49,143 nucleotides of DNA. It comes from JBPCRW01 sp050996405 (GTDB lineage: Bacteria; Acidobacteriota; Blastocatellia; Pyrinomonadales; Pyrinomonadaceae). The DNA lies in the NCBI GenBank assembly GCA_050996405.1, contig JBPCRW010000271.1, positions 1-49,143 on the forward strand. The letters are read 5' to 3'. Positions 8,390-16,689 of the stretch are shown one piece after another; the first letter of the stretch is position 1, and the number at the start of each line of letters is the position of its first letter. The position numbers and the translations under genes were made by a program. Under the pieces are notes generated by a model. That model had not been told where the DNA came from, did no database searches, and worked only from the letters and a program-made list of their open reading frames with translations.

Positions 8390-8812
8390 ATGCATGATGA
8401 ATTAGTTACGATTGCGACGACACCCGACATAATCGAGGCTGAACTTTTTAAAAGTCAGATTGAGGACGAAGGCATCGAGGTTTTTCTCGCCGACGAAAAT
8501 CTGATAGGCGCGGACGTGCTTTTAGCGAACGCGCTCGGCGGAATAAAGATAAAAGTTCTGTCCGAAAACGCCGCCGCCGCTTCGGAAATTGTCGCAGAAG
8601 TAAGAGCCGGAAACGCCGCTTGCGACAACGATAAAAATGAAGATACGGGTTGGGGAGAATGTCCGAAATGTCATTGCAAAAACCTCAAACCTTTTCGAAA
8701 CGAAATCGGATGGAGAGGCGCGTTAGCACTTTTGAAGATTCCGGTAGTCAGACCGCAAAGAATGCTTCGCTGCAATAATTGCGGTAATGAATGGAAGAAT
8801 CCTGAGACTTAG
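8390..8812 (+). CDS. DUF2007-like protein with C-terminal zinc ribbon
   Basis: The 140-residue product starts with a domain like DUF2007 (residues about 1-70: LVTIATTPDIIEAELFKSQI, then GIEVFLADE, then GGIKIKV), a small ferredoxin-like fold described as a putative signal-transducing domain. A C-terminal zinc ribbon follows, with CPKC and CNNC pairs about 45 residues apart. The ATG at 8390 is preferred over the longer reading from 8336 because homology begins there. No neighbours suggest a pathway. The stop codon abuts a repeat element. Confidence 0.75.
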   Translation: MHDELVTIATTPDIIEAELFKSQIEDEGIEVFLADENLIGADVLLANALGGIKIKVLSENAAAASEIVAEVRAGNAACDNDKNEDTGWGECPKCHCKNLKPFRNEIGWRGALALLKIPVVRPQRMLRCNNCGNEWKNPET

Positions 8813-8993
8813 TTCTCAAAAGTGCAGAAACACGCACGAAGTAAGTGTGTTTTGCGCCCTCTTCTCAAAAGTGCAGAAACACGCACGAAGTAAGTGTGTT
8901 TTTCTCAAAGATGCAGAAACACGCTGCGCCCGTAAGTGTGTTTTGCGTCATTGCGCCCGAACTAAAGCGCGGGCTTCTGCATCTTTGAGAAAG
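8813..8993. repeat. Palindromic intergenic repeat element, copy 3 (compound)
   Basis: Three direct copies of TTCTCAAAAGTGCAGAAACAC or close variants start at 8813, 8862 and 8902. Each of the first two continues into GCACGAAGTAAGTGTGTTTT. An inverted copy of the end (TTCTGCATCTTTGAGAAAG) closes the element at 8975-8993. The open reading frame across it is a by-product of the repeats and is not called as a gene. Confidence 0.82.
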
Positions 8994-9060
8994 TCCTATA
9001 AATGTTAAAAAATAAAATTCCGATTCCGTGTTTTTTCTTTCGCAATTATTTCACAAAAAA

Positions 9061-9097
9061 TGTCCGTTTTTCCGGCGGCTTTCCGCAGATAGTAATT
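9061..9097 (+). promoter_or_regulatory. Putative ECF-type promoter motif, copy B
   Basis: TGTCCG, TTTTTCC, CTTTCCGCA and AGTAATT occur in the same order as at 5135-5170, with a one-base spacing difference. It lies 40 bp upstream of the small membrane-protein gene at 9138. Two copies near one ECF sigma gene make a shared promoter plausible but do not prove it. Confidence 0.42.
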
Positions 9098-9137
9098 GGA
9101 AAAGAATTTTATTTCGGAAAAGTGTCAGGAGATTTTT

Positions 9138-9311
9138 ATGTTTAAAAGGATTTTCGGTTGGGTGAGCTTCCTTTTCGGGATTTTCTCTATTCTCGGCGGT
9201 GTCTTGGCGACGCTCGGCGGCGCAAGTTTCTTCGCGCTGCTGCGGCTACTTAGCATTGGAGTGCTTTTGATGAGTCTCGGCTGGCGGATGCGTAAGGCTC
9301 AGGACGGATAG
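9138..9311 (+). CDS. Small hypothetical membrane protein
   Basis: The 57-residue product is almost all membrane helix: two hydrophobic segments (about residues 4-25 and 28-46) around a Gly-rich turn, and a basic tail WRMRKAQDG. AGGAG sits 7 bp before the ATG, which fixes this start over a TTG at 9096. It lies behind promoter-like motif B. No family is recognised. Confidence 0.62.
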   Translation: MFKRIFGWVSFLFGIFSILGGVLATLGGASFFALLRLLSIGVLLMSLGWRMRKAQDG

Positions 9312-9395
9312 ATTTTCAAACGATTTTTTTGTGGTCTGTATCGGCAGAGGAAAATCTTGCCTTCGGAGTAGAAATTCATTATAGGAGATTTTTTT

Positions 9396-10322
9396 ATGTC
9401 TAAAATAGTTTTTATAATTTTGTTTGTTTTTTTCGCGGCTTCGTCGGCTTTGGCGCAGTCCGCAAACTCGAAACCGAATGATTGGAGCGGCTTCTATGCG
9501 GGCGGGAACGGTTTTGCGTCGAGCGACAATGCCGATGCCGCAGCGACTCTAAATATCCAACAGATTACTAACTTGTTCGTGACGGGTCGGGGCATCGTCG
9601 TCATCCCCGGCACTACCCGTCCGTTTGCCGCGTCAAGGCGCAAAACCAACGGCGGCGGCGGCTTTCAAGCCGGCTATCAGTGGCAAACCGGCAGGTTCGT
9701 CTTTGGCGGCGAAGGCGATTTCAATCCATTTCACCGCACCGCCAGCGTTTCGCAGAGCTTTCAGATTCCTCCAACGTTACTAGAGCCTATCAAGACCATC
9801 AATGCGCGGCGCGACACCCGGCTCAGTCGTGAATTCTCGCTTCGCGGGCGGGCGGGTGTCGCGTTCGGAAATTCGCTCGTTTATGGAACCGGCGGATACA
9901 GCAATGTGCGGGCAAAAGTTTCATATATTGATTCTTACACCAATCCGGGCGGAATCACACCACCGAACTGCGGACCTCAGCCGAACGTATGCTTCAATTC
10001 AGGACCGGAAGGACCTGTCATTATTACCGCCAGCCAAAGCAAAAACATGCGCGGCTGGAATGTCGGGGGCGGCTTCGAGCAAAAGTTCGGCAAGCGTTTC
10101 AGTATCGGCTTCGAATATCGCCACACCGATCTCCGCTCGAAGACTTTCTCGCCGACCAACGGGACGGTAGTCAACACAGGTCCTGAAACACACGGCGATG
10201 CTAATGGATTTGGGGGATCAGGACTTGGAGCAACAGGACTAGTGGGCTTTGTTTCCAGCGGACCGACGCGCGTTTCGCTCAAGAGCGATTCGTTCGGCGT
10301 GCGGGTGAACTTCCATTTCTAG
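9396..10322 (+). CDS. Outer-membrane beta-barrel protein (OMP_b-brl type)
   Basis: The 308-residue product has a signal peptide ending at ALAQS (about residue 21). It then has WSGFYAGGNGF, typical of the first strand of small OmpA/Omp25-like barrels, and alternating strands with Gly/aromatic girdles (FQAGYQW, FGGEGDF, GWNVGGGFE, FSIGFEYRHTDL). It ends in a strand with terminal Phe (VRVNFHF), the BAM recognition signal. It probably forms an 8-10 stranded barrel in the outer membrane. TAGGAGA precedes the ATG. Its stop overlaps that of the convergent protease gene by 4 bp. Confidence 0.85.
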   Translation: MSKIVFIILFVFFAASSALAQSANSKPNDWSGFYAGGNGFASSDNADAAATLNIQQITNLFVTGRGIVVIPGTTRPFAASRRKTNGGGGFQAGYQWQTGRFVFGGEGDFNPFHRTASVSQSFQIPPTLLEPIKTINARRDTRLSREFSLRGRAGVAFGNSLVYGTGGYSNVRAKVSYIDSYTNPGGITPPNCGPQPNVCFNSGPEGPVIITASQSKNMRGWNVGGGFEQKFGKRFSIGFEYRHTDLRSKTFSPTNGTVVNTGPETHGDANGFGGSGLGATGLVGFVSSGPTRVSLKSDSFGVRVNFHF

Positions 10323-11959
10323 GGATTTTTGCCTTGCGATGAAGTATTTGAATTTGGATTCGCGCTTGCCGTCTGCGTCTGTGTATTTTCCGGTTTCGTT
10401 TCATCGGGCGATTTCCATCCGGCTTGTTTTAGCAGTTCGATGGCGTATTTAATGGGTATTGCCATATTCGCCGCATTGTTTTCGGTGAACACGCCGAAAT
10501 TTACACCGATGACTTTGCCTGATTGACCGAATAGCGGCGCGCCCGAACCGCCTTCCGCCGTTTTCGCGTCATGGACGATGCGCCGAGAGTCCAAATCGGT
10601 AATCGCTCCGATGGTCGTTAAAGGAACAATCTTTTTCGACTGCGATAAATAATTCAAAATTGCCTGCCGCGAATTTCCGAAACGCGCGTTGATTGATTTG
10701 GCTTCGTCGTCGTCAACCATTGCGAGCAGGCGGTCGGGTCCATTCGGATAACCCATCGTCACAACGGTTTTTCCAATCGCCACCGAATCGGTCGAAGTGT
10801 CGAGCGGCAAAACCGGAATATCCGGCGACACCTGCGTCGGGTCAATCGTCGCAATTCCTAAATCTTCTTTAGTTCCGACCTGCTGAACTTTGAGCGGAAT
10901 CGGCTGCGGCAGATTCGGAAAATAAACGACGAGGCGTTTGATTCGCGCCTTGCCGTTCGACGCGCGAATCATTTGTTTAATCATATCGTCTTCTTCCCAG
11001 GGCTGTAGAACGTGGCGATTGGTGACGATATATCCGCCGCCGACGTGAAATCCCGTGCCGATAAAATCATATTCGACGGGCGTGCCGCTGCCTTCAGTCG
11101 TCAAACCTGGCTGCGCAGGAGTTTTCGTCGAACCGTCTTCGGGCGGCGCGGGTTCATATGGGTCTTGCGGAACGGCGGTCGGGTCTGGATAACGCAAAAT
11201 TTTTCCGCTTTTGCGGTCAACCAAATCATAAACGCCGACAATCAGACACACGCCGTTGCCGTATTCGACGCGCAGATTCGGCGCGAGCGAAACGGTTTTG
11301 ATAATGTCCTTGTTGCTTTTGTCAAGACTGCCGAGTTGGTCATTGGTCTGCCCAATTTTATCTTCGAGATTTTTAATAATCTGATTTTGTTGTTCGGCTT
11401 GCTGGCGGGTTTCGCGCAGTTCACGGTTAAACTCGAAACCCAGATATAAAATTCCGCCCAGGAAGGCGACGGCGACGGCAAGCACAATCAGCTTTGTCGC
11501 CCAATTTATTTCGCGCGAAAGCTCTCGGACGAACTGGCGCAGAAATGTTTTGGCATCGTCGCGCTTCGGCGAATAGGCGGATTCGAGCGCGGCATCTTCG
11601 ATAAACGGCGCGACGTGCGATTCTCCGGCGGCAACCAGCGAAGATTTTGCGGCAAGCGTGAAAAAGGCAAACGAAATATCGGCGGATTCAATCGCAATTA
11701 CATCGCCGTCACGGACAGCGACGAAACGCCGGAGCGGTTCGCCGTTAAATTTTAAATTTAAATTTTCCTTAAAGTTGAGGACGCGATAAACGTCGTCGGT
11801 TTTTTCCAGTTCGAGCCAGATGCCGGAATCTTCGATTTTAGCGGTGCGGATTTGCAAATTGCTCGCGTCGGACGCGCCAAAACTGATGCGTTCGGCGGAA
11901 AAAAATTCCGTGCGTTTTTCCGCTCCGACCGTGACGTGAATGATGAGACCGTTTGCCAT
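10319..11959 (-). CDS. FHA-like, membrane-anchored trypsin-like serine protease
   Basis: The 546-residue product combines an N-terminal FHA-like beta domain (about residues 1-105, with ERISFGASDASNLQI and a VRDGDVIAI strand), a transmembrane helix (about 155-177), a short coiled coil (about 178-215) and a trypsin/DegP-like protease domain. The catalytic triad is visible as H316 (TNRHV), D366 (EDLGIA) and S472 (GGSGAPLF). No PDZ domain is seen. The protease would face the periplasm and the FHA domain the cytosol, suggesting phosphopeptide-linked control by the Ser/Thr kinases of this organism (inference). The ATG at 11959 is favoured over a TTG five codons upstream. The end overlaps the convergent OMP gene. 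Confidence 0.85.
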   Translation of the reverse strand: MANGLIIHVTVGAEKRTEFFSAERISFGASDASNLQIRTAKIEDSGIWLELEKTDDVYRVLNFKENLNLKFNGEPLRRFVAVRDGDVIAIESADISFAFFTLAAKSSLVAAGESHVAPFIEDAALESAYSPKRDDAKTFLRQFVRELSREINWATKLIVLAVAVAFLGGILYLGFEFNRELRETRQQAEQQNQIIKNLEDKIGQTNDQLGSLDKSNKDIIKTVSLAPNLRVEYGNGVCLIVGVYDLVDRKSGKILRYPDPTAVPQDPYEPAPPEDGSTKTPAQPGLTTEGSGTPVEYDFIGTGFHVGGGYIVTNRHVLQPWEEDDMIKQMIRASNGKARIKRLVVYFPNLPQPIPLKVQQVGTKEDLGIATIDPTQVSPDIPVLPLDTSTDSVAIGKTVVTMGYPNGPDRLLAMVDDDEAKSINARFGNSRQAILNYLSQSKKIVPLTTIGAITDLDSRRIVHDAKTAEGGSGAPLFGQSGKVIGVNFGVFTENNAANMAIPIKYAIELLKQAGWKSPDETKPENTQTQTASANPNSNTSSQGKNP

Positions 11960-12008
11960 ACTAAACGAATTCAAAGCCGCAACCGCAAAGCTGAAAGCTG
12001 TTTTTCGA

Positions 12009-12043
12009 CTTTGAACTTTGAACTCGAAACTTTGAACTTCGCC
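12009..12043. repeat. Heptanucleotide repeat (ACTTTGA units)
   Basis: About five 7-bp units related to ACTTTGA lie in tandem just upstream of the FHA-protease gene, in its presumed promoter or leader region. Another member of the window-wide 7-bp-period repeats. Confidence 0.7.
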
Positions 12044-12103
12044 GAATATGATAGCATAAATTTACGAGCGAAAGAGAATTTATCAAAGACCGAATATCTC
12101 GAT

Positions 12104-12553
12104 TTAAGAGGGCGATTTTGTGAGCGTGACGACGACTTCGTTTTCCGCCGCGTAAGCCGATAAATCGGCGCGGGCTGGACCTTTGACGACTTTGCCGTTC
12201 ATATCAAACTGCGAGCCGTGCCACGAGCAGACGAGTTGTTTTGACGTTTCGTCATACGAAATCGGACCGCCTTTGTGCGGGCAAACCGCCGAATACGCTT
12301 TAAATTCGCCGTCGCCGATTCTGACGACGATAACTTTTCCCGCCTTAGTGTCAATTGTGTCGAATCCGCCGACTCTGCTTAGAGGACTGCTCGCGTCGAG
12401 TTTTAAAACGACTTCATCCGCCGCGCCGGTTTTTTCATTTGCGCGCGCCGCGCCCGACAAACTTAAAACCAAGCCGCCCGCCAGCGCGCTCGCTTTGACC
12501 AGAAATTCGCGGCGACCACCGCACTCGGCTTTTTCATTACTGCAATTTTCCAT
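12104..12553 (-). CDS. Rieske [2Fe-2S] protein with Tat signal
   Basis: The 149-residue product has a twin-arginine signal (RREFLVKASALAGG from residue 14, hydrophobic to about 38). It has a Rieske domain with both cluster-binding boxes: C91-P-H93 and C109-S-W-H112. It is exported folded with its cluster to the periplasm and carries electrons. Size resembles the small QcrA/soxF-type Rieske subunits, but no cytochrome b gene is adjacent, so the partner is unknown. GAGGAG lies upstream of the ATG. It follows gcvPB on the same strand with a gap of about 120 bp and is probably functionally unrelated to it. Confidence 0.88.
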   Translation of the reverse strand: MENCSNEKAECGGRREFLVKASALAGGLVLSLSGAARANEKTGAADEVVLKLDASSPLSRVGGFDTIDTKAGKVIVVRIGDGEFKAYSAVCPHKGGPISYDETSKQLVCSWHGSQFDMNGKVVKGPARADLSAYAAENEVVVTLTKSPS

Positions 12554-12672
12554 CTCTTTAACTCCTCAAAAAATGCCCGTCTAATCAATAACTCCGATTT
12601 GATGCGAAAAGTAAAGAAAAAGAGCCCGCGAAATATCGCTTGCAGATTCTTTTTTTGCAATTTGTAAAAATT

Positions 12673-14196
12673 TCATGCCGATTTCGATAAAGTTTCCATA
12701 TCCGGCTTCCAGCGCAGGACGGGTTTGCGCGCGGCGGTCGCTTCGTCCAATCTGCCGATTCTGGTTGAATGCGGCGCGTCAATAACGAGTTGCGGATTTT
12801 CCTGCGCTTCCGCATTGATGTCCTTCATCGCTTCGATAAACGCATCTAAATCTGCGCGTCCGACAGATTCGGTCGGCTCAATCAGCATCGCGCCTTCGAC
12901 GACCAGCGGAAAATAAATCGTCATTGGATGAAAGCCGTAATCAATCAACCTTTTTGCAATATCCAAAGTATGAACGCCTTTTTTAGATTGCTTTTTGTGC
13001 GAAAAAACGACTTCGTGCATCGGGTCGGCGGCAAAAGGTTTTTCGTAATCTTCCTGTAAGAAATGCGACAAATATCGAGCATTCAAAACCGCCGCTTCGG
13101 TCGCTTCGCGCAAACCCGACGCGCCGTGCGTGTAGATGTATGACAGCGCGCGAATCATCATTCCGAAATTGCCGTAAAACGCTTTGACGCGCCCGATTGA
13201 TTCGGGGAAATCAAAATCTAATTTATAATTTTCGCCCGTTTTGACGACGCGCGGAACGGGCAAAAACGGTTCGAGTTCCGAAGTGCAGCAGCAAGGTCCG
13301 CAGCCCGGTCCGCCGCCGCCGTGCGGAGTCGAAAATGTTTTGTGCAGATTTAAATGAATCACGTCAACGCCGAAATCGCCCGGACGCGCCACGCCGACGA
13401 GCGCGTTCATATTCGCGCCGTCCATATAAACCAAGCCGCCCGCGTCGTGAATAATTTTGCAGATTTCCTTAATGTTTTTCTCGAAAATTCCGACCGTGTT
13501 CGGATTCGTGAGCATCAGACCGGCAACGCCGCCTTCGTCGCAGAGTTTTTGCAAATGTTCCAAATCGGTTAAACCTTCGGCGGTTGATTTAACGGTTTTG
13601 ACCGTGAATCCGGCAAGCGCGGCTGAAGCGGGATTCGTGCCGTGCGCCGAATCTGGAATCAGCATCACGCGCCGGTTTTTCGATTCCGCGCCGTCGCGTT
13701 TGTCCAAAAACGCGCGAATCAACAGAACGCCCGTCATCTCGCCCTGCGCTCCGGCGGCGGGCTGCAATGAAACGCCCGGCAAGCCCGTAATTTCCGCCAA
13801 ATCTTCTTGCAATTTATAAATTAATTCTAACGCGCCTTGCGCTTCCTGTTCCGGCGCGAGCGGATGCAGGTTCGCCAAACCCGCAATTCGCGCGACTTTT
13901 TCGTTCAAGCGGGAATTGTATTTCATCGTGCAAGAACCGAGCGGATACATTCCCAAATCAATCGAATAATTCCAAGTCGAGATTCTGGTAAAATGCCGAA
14001 TCACGTCAACTTCGCTGACTTCTGGCACGCCTTCCAAATCGTCATCGCGGCGCAGTTCGATTGGAATAATTTCGTCCAAATTCGTTTCCTCAACGTCGAG
14101 TTTCGGCAGTTTATAGCCGACTCGTCCGGTCTGCGAACGCTCGAAAATCAAACCTTCGTTTTGTGTCGGATGCTGTGTAACTTTTTTAATGCTCAT
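12673..14196 (-). CDS. gcvPB: Glycine dehydrogenase (decarboxylating) subunit 2, GcvPB
   Basis: This 507-residue PLP subunit of the split P-protein decarboxylates glycine and passes the aminomethyl group to GcvH lipoamide. The PLP lysine is K286 in HLNLHKTFSTPHGGGG, followed by the GPGCGP loop. Length fits the family. The start ATG at 14196 sits only 5 bp after the stop of the restriction-type gene, with no Shine-Dalgarno in the gap. The first 70 bp, including the start, are repeated at the start of the methyltransferase gene (15891-15960), so this 5' end appears rebuilt by a target duplication. Its partner gcvPA lies 2.5 kb upstream instead of adjacent. Confidence 0.96.
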   Translation of the reverse strand: MSIKKVTQHPTQNEGLIFERSQTGRVGYKLPKLDVEETNLDEIIPIELRRDDDLEGVPEVSEVDVIRHFTRISTWNYSIDLGMYPLGSCTMKYNSRLNEKVARIAGLANLHPLAPEQEAQGALELIYKLQEDLAEITGLPGVSLQPAAGAQGEMTGVLLIRAFLDKRDGAESKNRRVMLIPDSAHGTNPASAALAGFTVKTVKSTAEGLTDLEHLQKLCDEGGVAGLMLTNPNTVGIFEKNIKEICKIIHDAGGLVYMDGANMNALVGVARPGDFGVDVIHLNLHKTFSTPHGGGGPGCGPCCCTSELEPFLPVPRVVKTGENYKLDFDFPESIGRVKAFYGNFGMMIRALSYIYTHGASGLREATEAAVLNARYLSHFLQEDYEKPFAADPMHEVVFSHKKQSKKGVHTLDIAKRLIDYGFHPMTIYFPLVVEGAMLIEPTESVGRADLDAFIEAMKDINAEAQENPQLVIDAPHSTRIGRLDEATAARKPVLRWKPDMETLSKSA

Positions 14197-14201
14197 AAAA
14201 T
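14132..14201. repeat. Direct repeat copy 1 (5' end of gcvPB)
   Basis: This 70-bp segment holds the start codon and about 21 codons of gcvPB and matches 62 of 70 bases of 15891-15960 in the same orientation, without gaps. The pair brackets the restriction-modification cassette. Confidence 0.93.
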
Positions 14202-15029
14202 TTAAATCGTTTGTTGGAAAACTAAAAAATTGCCGTTGAAAGGGTGCTTAATTTTAAAAATGTCAAAAGAATTCAGGTCATCGAAAATTACATTCATTCT
14301 ATCAATGTTCAGACGGTCATCATCTTCACTATGCGACGGAAGAATAAAATTTAAAGTGTTGCCGGAAATTTCGGGGTATTTTTTCGCATTCAAAATGTTT
14401 CCTTCGGCTTTTACTTCAGTCATAATCCGAAACCGCAGTTTAATCGAAGCGTTTTCGACATTTCTTACTTTGCTAAAACTCGTCTGCTCAGAAAAAAGCG
14501 TTTCCAAAATTATTTTCGTTGAGTCGTCAAATTTTGTCTGACCGCTTTCCATCGTTTCCCGCAGAACTTGGCTGAAAGATTTAGCAATTAATTCATTAAC
14601 TTTGATGGTTTCAAAGAAACTTCCGTGAACCAGAACAATCTTACTGTTAGCTTTACTTTTACCACGAATCAGATAAAAAACTTCTCGTTCCGGCAAAGCC
14701 GAAATATCATCGCCTGCTTCAATCATCTGCCGCAAAACTTCGCTGTTTTTGCCTTTGATAACTTTCGCAATTTCTTTCTTGCCTGTTGGAATCGTCGAGT
14801 TAAAAGAGGAAACCGTATAACTTTTACTATCTTTTAATTCTACTAATTCGCCGCCGGAAAATAGCTCGTCGTCTTTGGAAATTCTGATTGCTAAATCAGG
14901 AAATTGTCCGACGCGCTTGCACGAAAGCAGATTTTCATCAAATGGAAAATCGTCAAGTTTGGCGATTGATTCGAGAGCGTTTTTGTTCTCAACCAAATTT
15001 TTGAAAAAATGGAAAATCGAAGAACTCAT
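14202..15029 (-). CDS. Putative type II restriction endonuclease
   Basis: I do not recognise the family by name. The 275-residue product overlaps the methyltransferase stop by 4 bp (ATGA), the usual coupling of restriction and modification genes, which fixes the start at 15029 and not the longer reading at 15116. A PD-(D/E)xK nuclease core can be read: P44-D45 in GQFPDLAIRI, then E61 and E64-L-K66 in GGELVELKDSKS, 18 residues apart. The protein is Lys/Glu rich with no other recognised domain. The role as the endonuclease partner is inferred from these residues and the context. Cleavage site unknown. Confidence 0.72.
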   Translation of the reverse strand: MSSSIFHFFKNLVENKNALESIAKLDDFPFDENLLSCKRVGQFPDLAIRISKDDELFSGGELVELKDSKSYTVSSFNSTIPTGKKEIAKVIKGKNSEVLRQMIEAGDDISALPEREVFYLIRGKSKANSKIVLVHGSFFETIKVNELIAKSFSQVLRETMESGQTKFDDSTKIILETLFSEQTSFSKVRNVENASIKLRFRIMTEVKAEGNILNAKKYPEISGNTLNFILPSHSEDDDRLNIDRMNVIFDDLNSFDIFKIKHPFNGNFLVFQQTI

Positions 15030-15955
15030 AAATTTAACAAAGCTGCCGCTTGTTTGATTTGCGGAACTGTTTCGGAGTCTGTTTTGCCCCAAATAGTTTT
15101 CAGATTTTCCGTGCAACTATAATCCTTATAGAATTTCTCGATTTTATCGGCTTCACGTATTTTCGCCAAACGATTCTTTATACTTTTCGCATTTGTTTCG
15201 TCAATTTCGATGCTGATGGAATTCCTGTTTAGTTGCTTGCTGACAATCGCCGTTGTTCCTGTTCCTGCAAAAGGGTCGAAGACGCAATCGCCGACTTTGC
15301 TGGACGTTAAGATGATTCGCAAAAGCAAAGAAATCGGTGATTGTTGTTTATGAAAACGCTCGCCCGTGTCTTTTTTAATCGCCTCGTCGCCCGCAAAATA
15401 CCCGCTTGTCAATTCTCGAATATCGTCCCAAACGTCGGTGACGAACATTCCGTTTTCGCGCTCGTATTTATAATGTTTTAAAAGCGGCGGGTTGATTCGC
15501 AGGCGATTAAAAACACGCGGACGATTTCCTTTTGTCGCAAACGCGATAATCTGAAACGCTTTGCCGAATCGCATCGCCGACGGCACGGCGGAAGTCATCT
15601 TTTTCCAAATTATCAAATTCTGAAACGTCCAGCCCGTTTCGCGCAAAACGCGAAGAACTTGTTCCGTATTTTTCTCGCGCTGCATAAAATAAATCGCGCC
15701 GCCGTCTGAAGTTAACTGAAAAACTCGCTCGCAAATTTCTTGCATCCATTTCCAATATTCATTTTCGGGTAAGTTATCACAACAGGAATCATAATCTTTT
15801 TGCTGATTAAACGGCGGGTCGAGAAATGTTAGATCAACTTCGGAATCTAAATTTGGCAAGATATTTGAGCAATCGCCAAAAATTACACTATGCGAACGCT
15901 CGAAAATCAAGCCTTCGTTTTGCGACGGACGTTGTGTAACTTTTTTGATACCCAT
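15026..15955 (-). CDS. DNA adenine/cytosine-N4 methyltransferase, chimeric N-terminus
   Basis: The 309-residue product is a class-beta N6/N4 DNA methyltransferase (PF01555-like): catalytic DPPF at 46-49 precedes the SAM-binding DPFAGTGT motif at 227-234. Residues 1-22 (MGIKKVTQ..., LIFERS) are not methyltransferase sequence. They nearly equal the N-terminus of GcvPB (MSIKKVTQ..., LIFERS). The enzyme proper would normally begin around SVIFGDCSNILPNL (residue 23), so it has captured the start codon and first codons of gcvPB. It protects DNA from the partner endonuclease that follows with a 4-bp overlap. Confidence 0.92.
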   Translation of the reverse strand: MGIKKVTQRPSQNEGLIFERSHSVIFGDCSNILPNLDSEVDLTFLDPPFNQQKDYDSCCDNLPENEYWKWMQEICERVFQLTSDGGAIYFMQREKNTEQVLRVLRETGWTFQNLIIWKKMTSAVPSAMRFGKAFQIIAFATKGNRPRVFNRLRINPPLLKHYKYERENGMFVTDVWDDIRELTSGYFAGDEAIKKDTGERFHKQQSPISLLLRIILTSSKVGDCVFDPFAGTGTTAIVSKQLNRNSISIEIDETNAKSIKNRLAKIREADKIEKFYKDYSCTENLKTIWGKTDSETVPQIKQAAALLNL

Positions 15956-15960
15956 AAAAT
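15891..15960. repeat. Direct repeat copy 2 (start of methyltransferase gene)
   Basis: This 70-bp segment is 62/70 identical to 14132-14201. Here it supplies the start codon and the first 22 codons of the methyltransferase gene. Identity begins at TGCGAACGCT and ends at CATAAAAT, just before the start codon on the coding strand, so the duplicated block includes the immediate upstream bases. Confidence 0.93.
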
Positions 15961-15985
15961 CGGTGTTTAATAAAAATTTCTAAAA

Positions 15986-16678
15986 TTATTTTCCGGCTGC
16001 GAAAAGTTTTTGCAGAACCTTCAAAATTTCTTCGGCGACCAATTCGTTTCCCTTTTCGTTCAGATGAACTTTATCAACCGTCAAAATTCCCGAAGGTTTA
16101 TTTTCCCTGTTGTTTTTCAAATTGTAATCCAAAAAAGATTTTCGCAAATCAACCATCGGCAACCCGTTTTTCGCTGCAAAATCCCGAATCCAATTGCTGT
16201 ATAAATTCAAATCGCCGTCAAATTCGTTGGTGTAATCCGTTCTTTCGCCGATGACGGCGGGCGTGCAAAGCACGACTTTTATCTTCGCGTTTTGCAGTTT
16301 GGCGACGAGTGCTTCGTAAAACTTTCCGAATTTATCGTAGTCCGTTCCCGTTCCGAGCAGGCGTTTGTGCCAAATGTCATTGACTCCGACAAAAATCACG
16401 ACTACATCGGGCGATTTACTCAACACATCGTTTTCAAGGCGCAAATACAAATCATAAATTTTGTTGCCGCTCACGCCCGCGCCAATCAATTCAAACTTAT
16501 CGCCGAGATTTTTTTCTTTCAGCAAAGAACCGATTTTCGTGATGTAGCCGTTTTCTTTCACGCCGAGTTCGGTAATCGAATCGCCGAAAAACACGACGCG
16601 CTTTTTGGTTGTTTGAGCCGATGAAACAACCGTCGCAAAAAGAATAATCAAAAATACCGAAACGACTTTTGCAAACAT
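15986..16678 (-). CDS. Secreted SGNH/GDSL-type hydrolase
   Basis: The 230-residue product has a signal peptide (about residues 1-22, ending VSSAQ). All SGNH blocks are visible: block I FFGDSITE with catalytic Ser34, block II Gly in GAGVSG (about 67-71), block III GVND with Asn100, and block V D202-x-x-H205 (VDKVH). It is a lipase/esterase or acetyl-esterase acting in the periplasm; the substrate cannot be told. It sits between gcvPA (12-bp gap) and the inserted methyltransferase. It probably shares the gcvPA transcript and became separated from gcvPB by the cassette. Confidence 0.9.
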   Translation of the reverse strand: MFAKVVSVFLIILFATVVSSAQTTKKRVVFFGDSITELGVKENGYITKIGSLLKEKNLGDKFELIGAGVSGNKIYDLYLRLENDVLSKSPDVVVIFVGVNDIWHKRLLGTGTDYDKFGKFYEALVAKLQNAKIKVVLCTPAVIGERTDYTNEFDGDLNLYSNWIRDFAAKNGLPMVDLRKSFLDYNLKNNRENKPSGILTVDKVHLNEKGNELVAEEILKVLQKLFAAGK

Positions 16679-16689
16679 TTTTGAATCTC

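Noticed and set aside
8787..9008. Open frame of 73 codons across the compound repeat element
   Set aside because: It starts inside the end of the DUF2007-like gene and consists of repeat units read through; no ribosome site and no conserved residues.
14202..15116. Longer start for the restriction-type gene at 15116
   Set aside because: The extra 29 codons overlap the methyltransferase gene out of frame, while the ATGA overlap at 15026-15029 is the expected coupling.
14202..15955. Phage-defence island
   Set aside because: Only a two-gene restriction-modification cassette is seen; no integrase, no other defence genes, and the flanks are glycine-cleavage genes.
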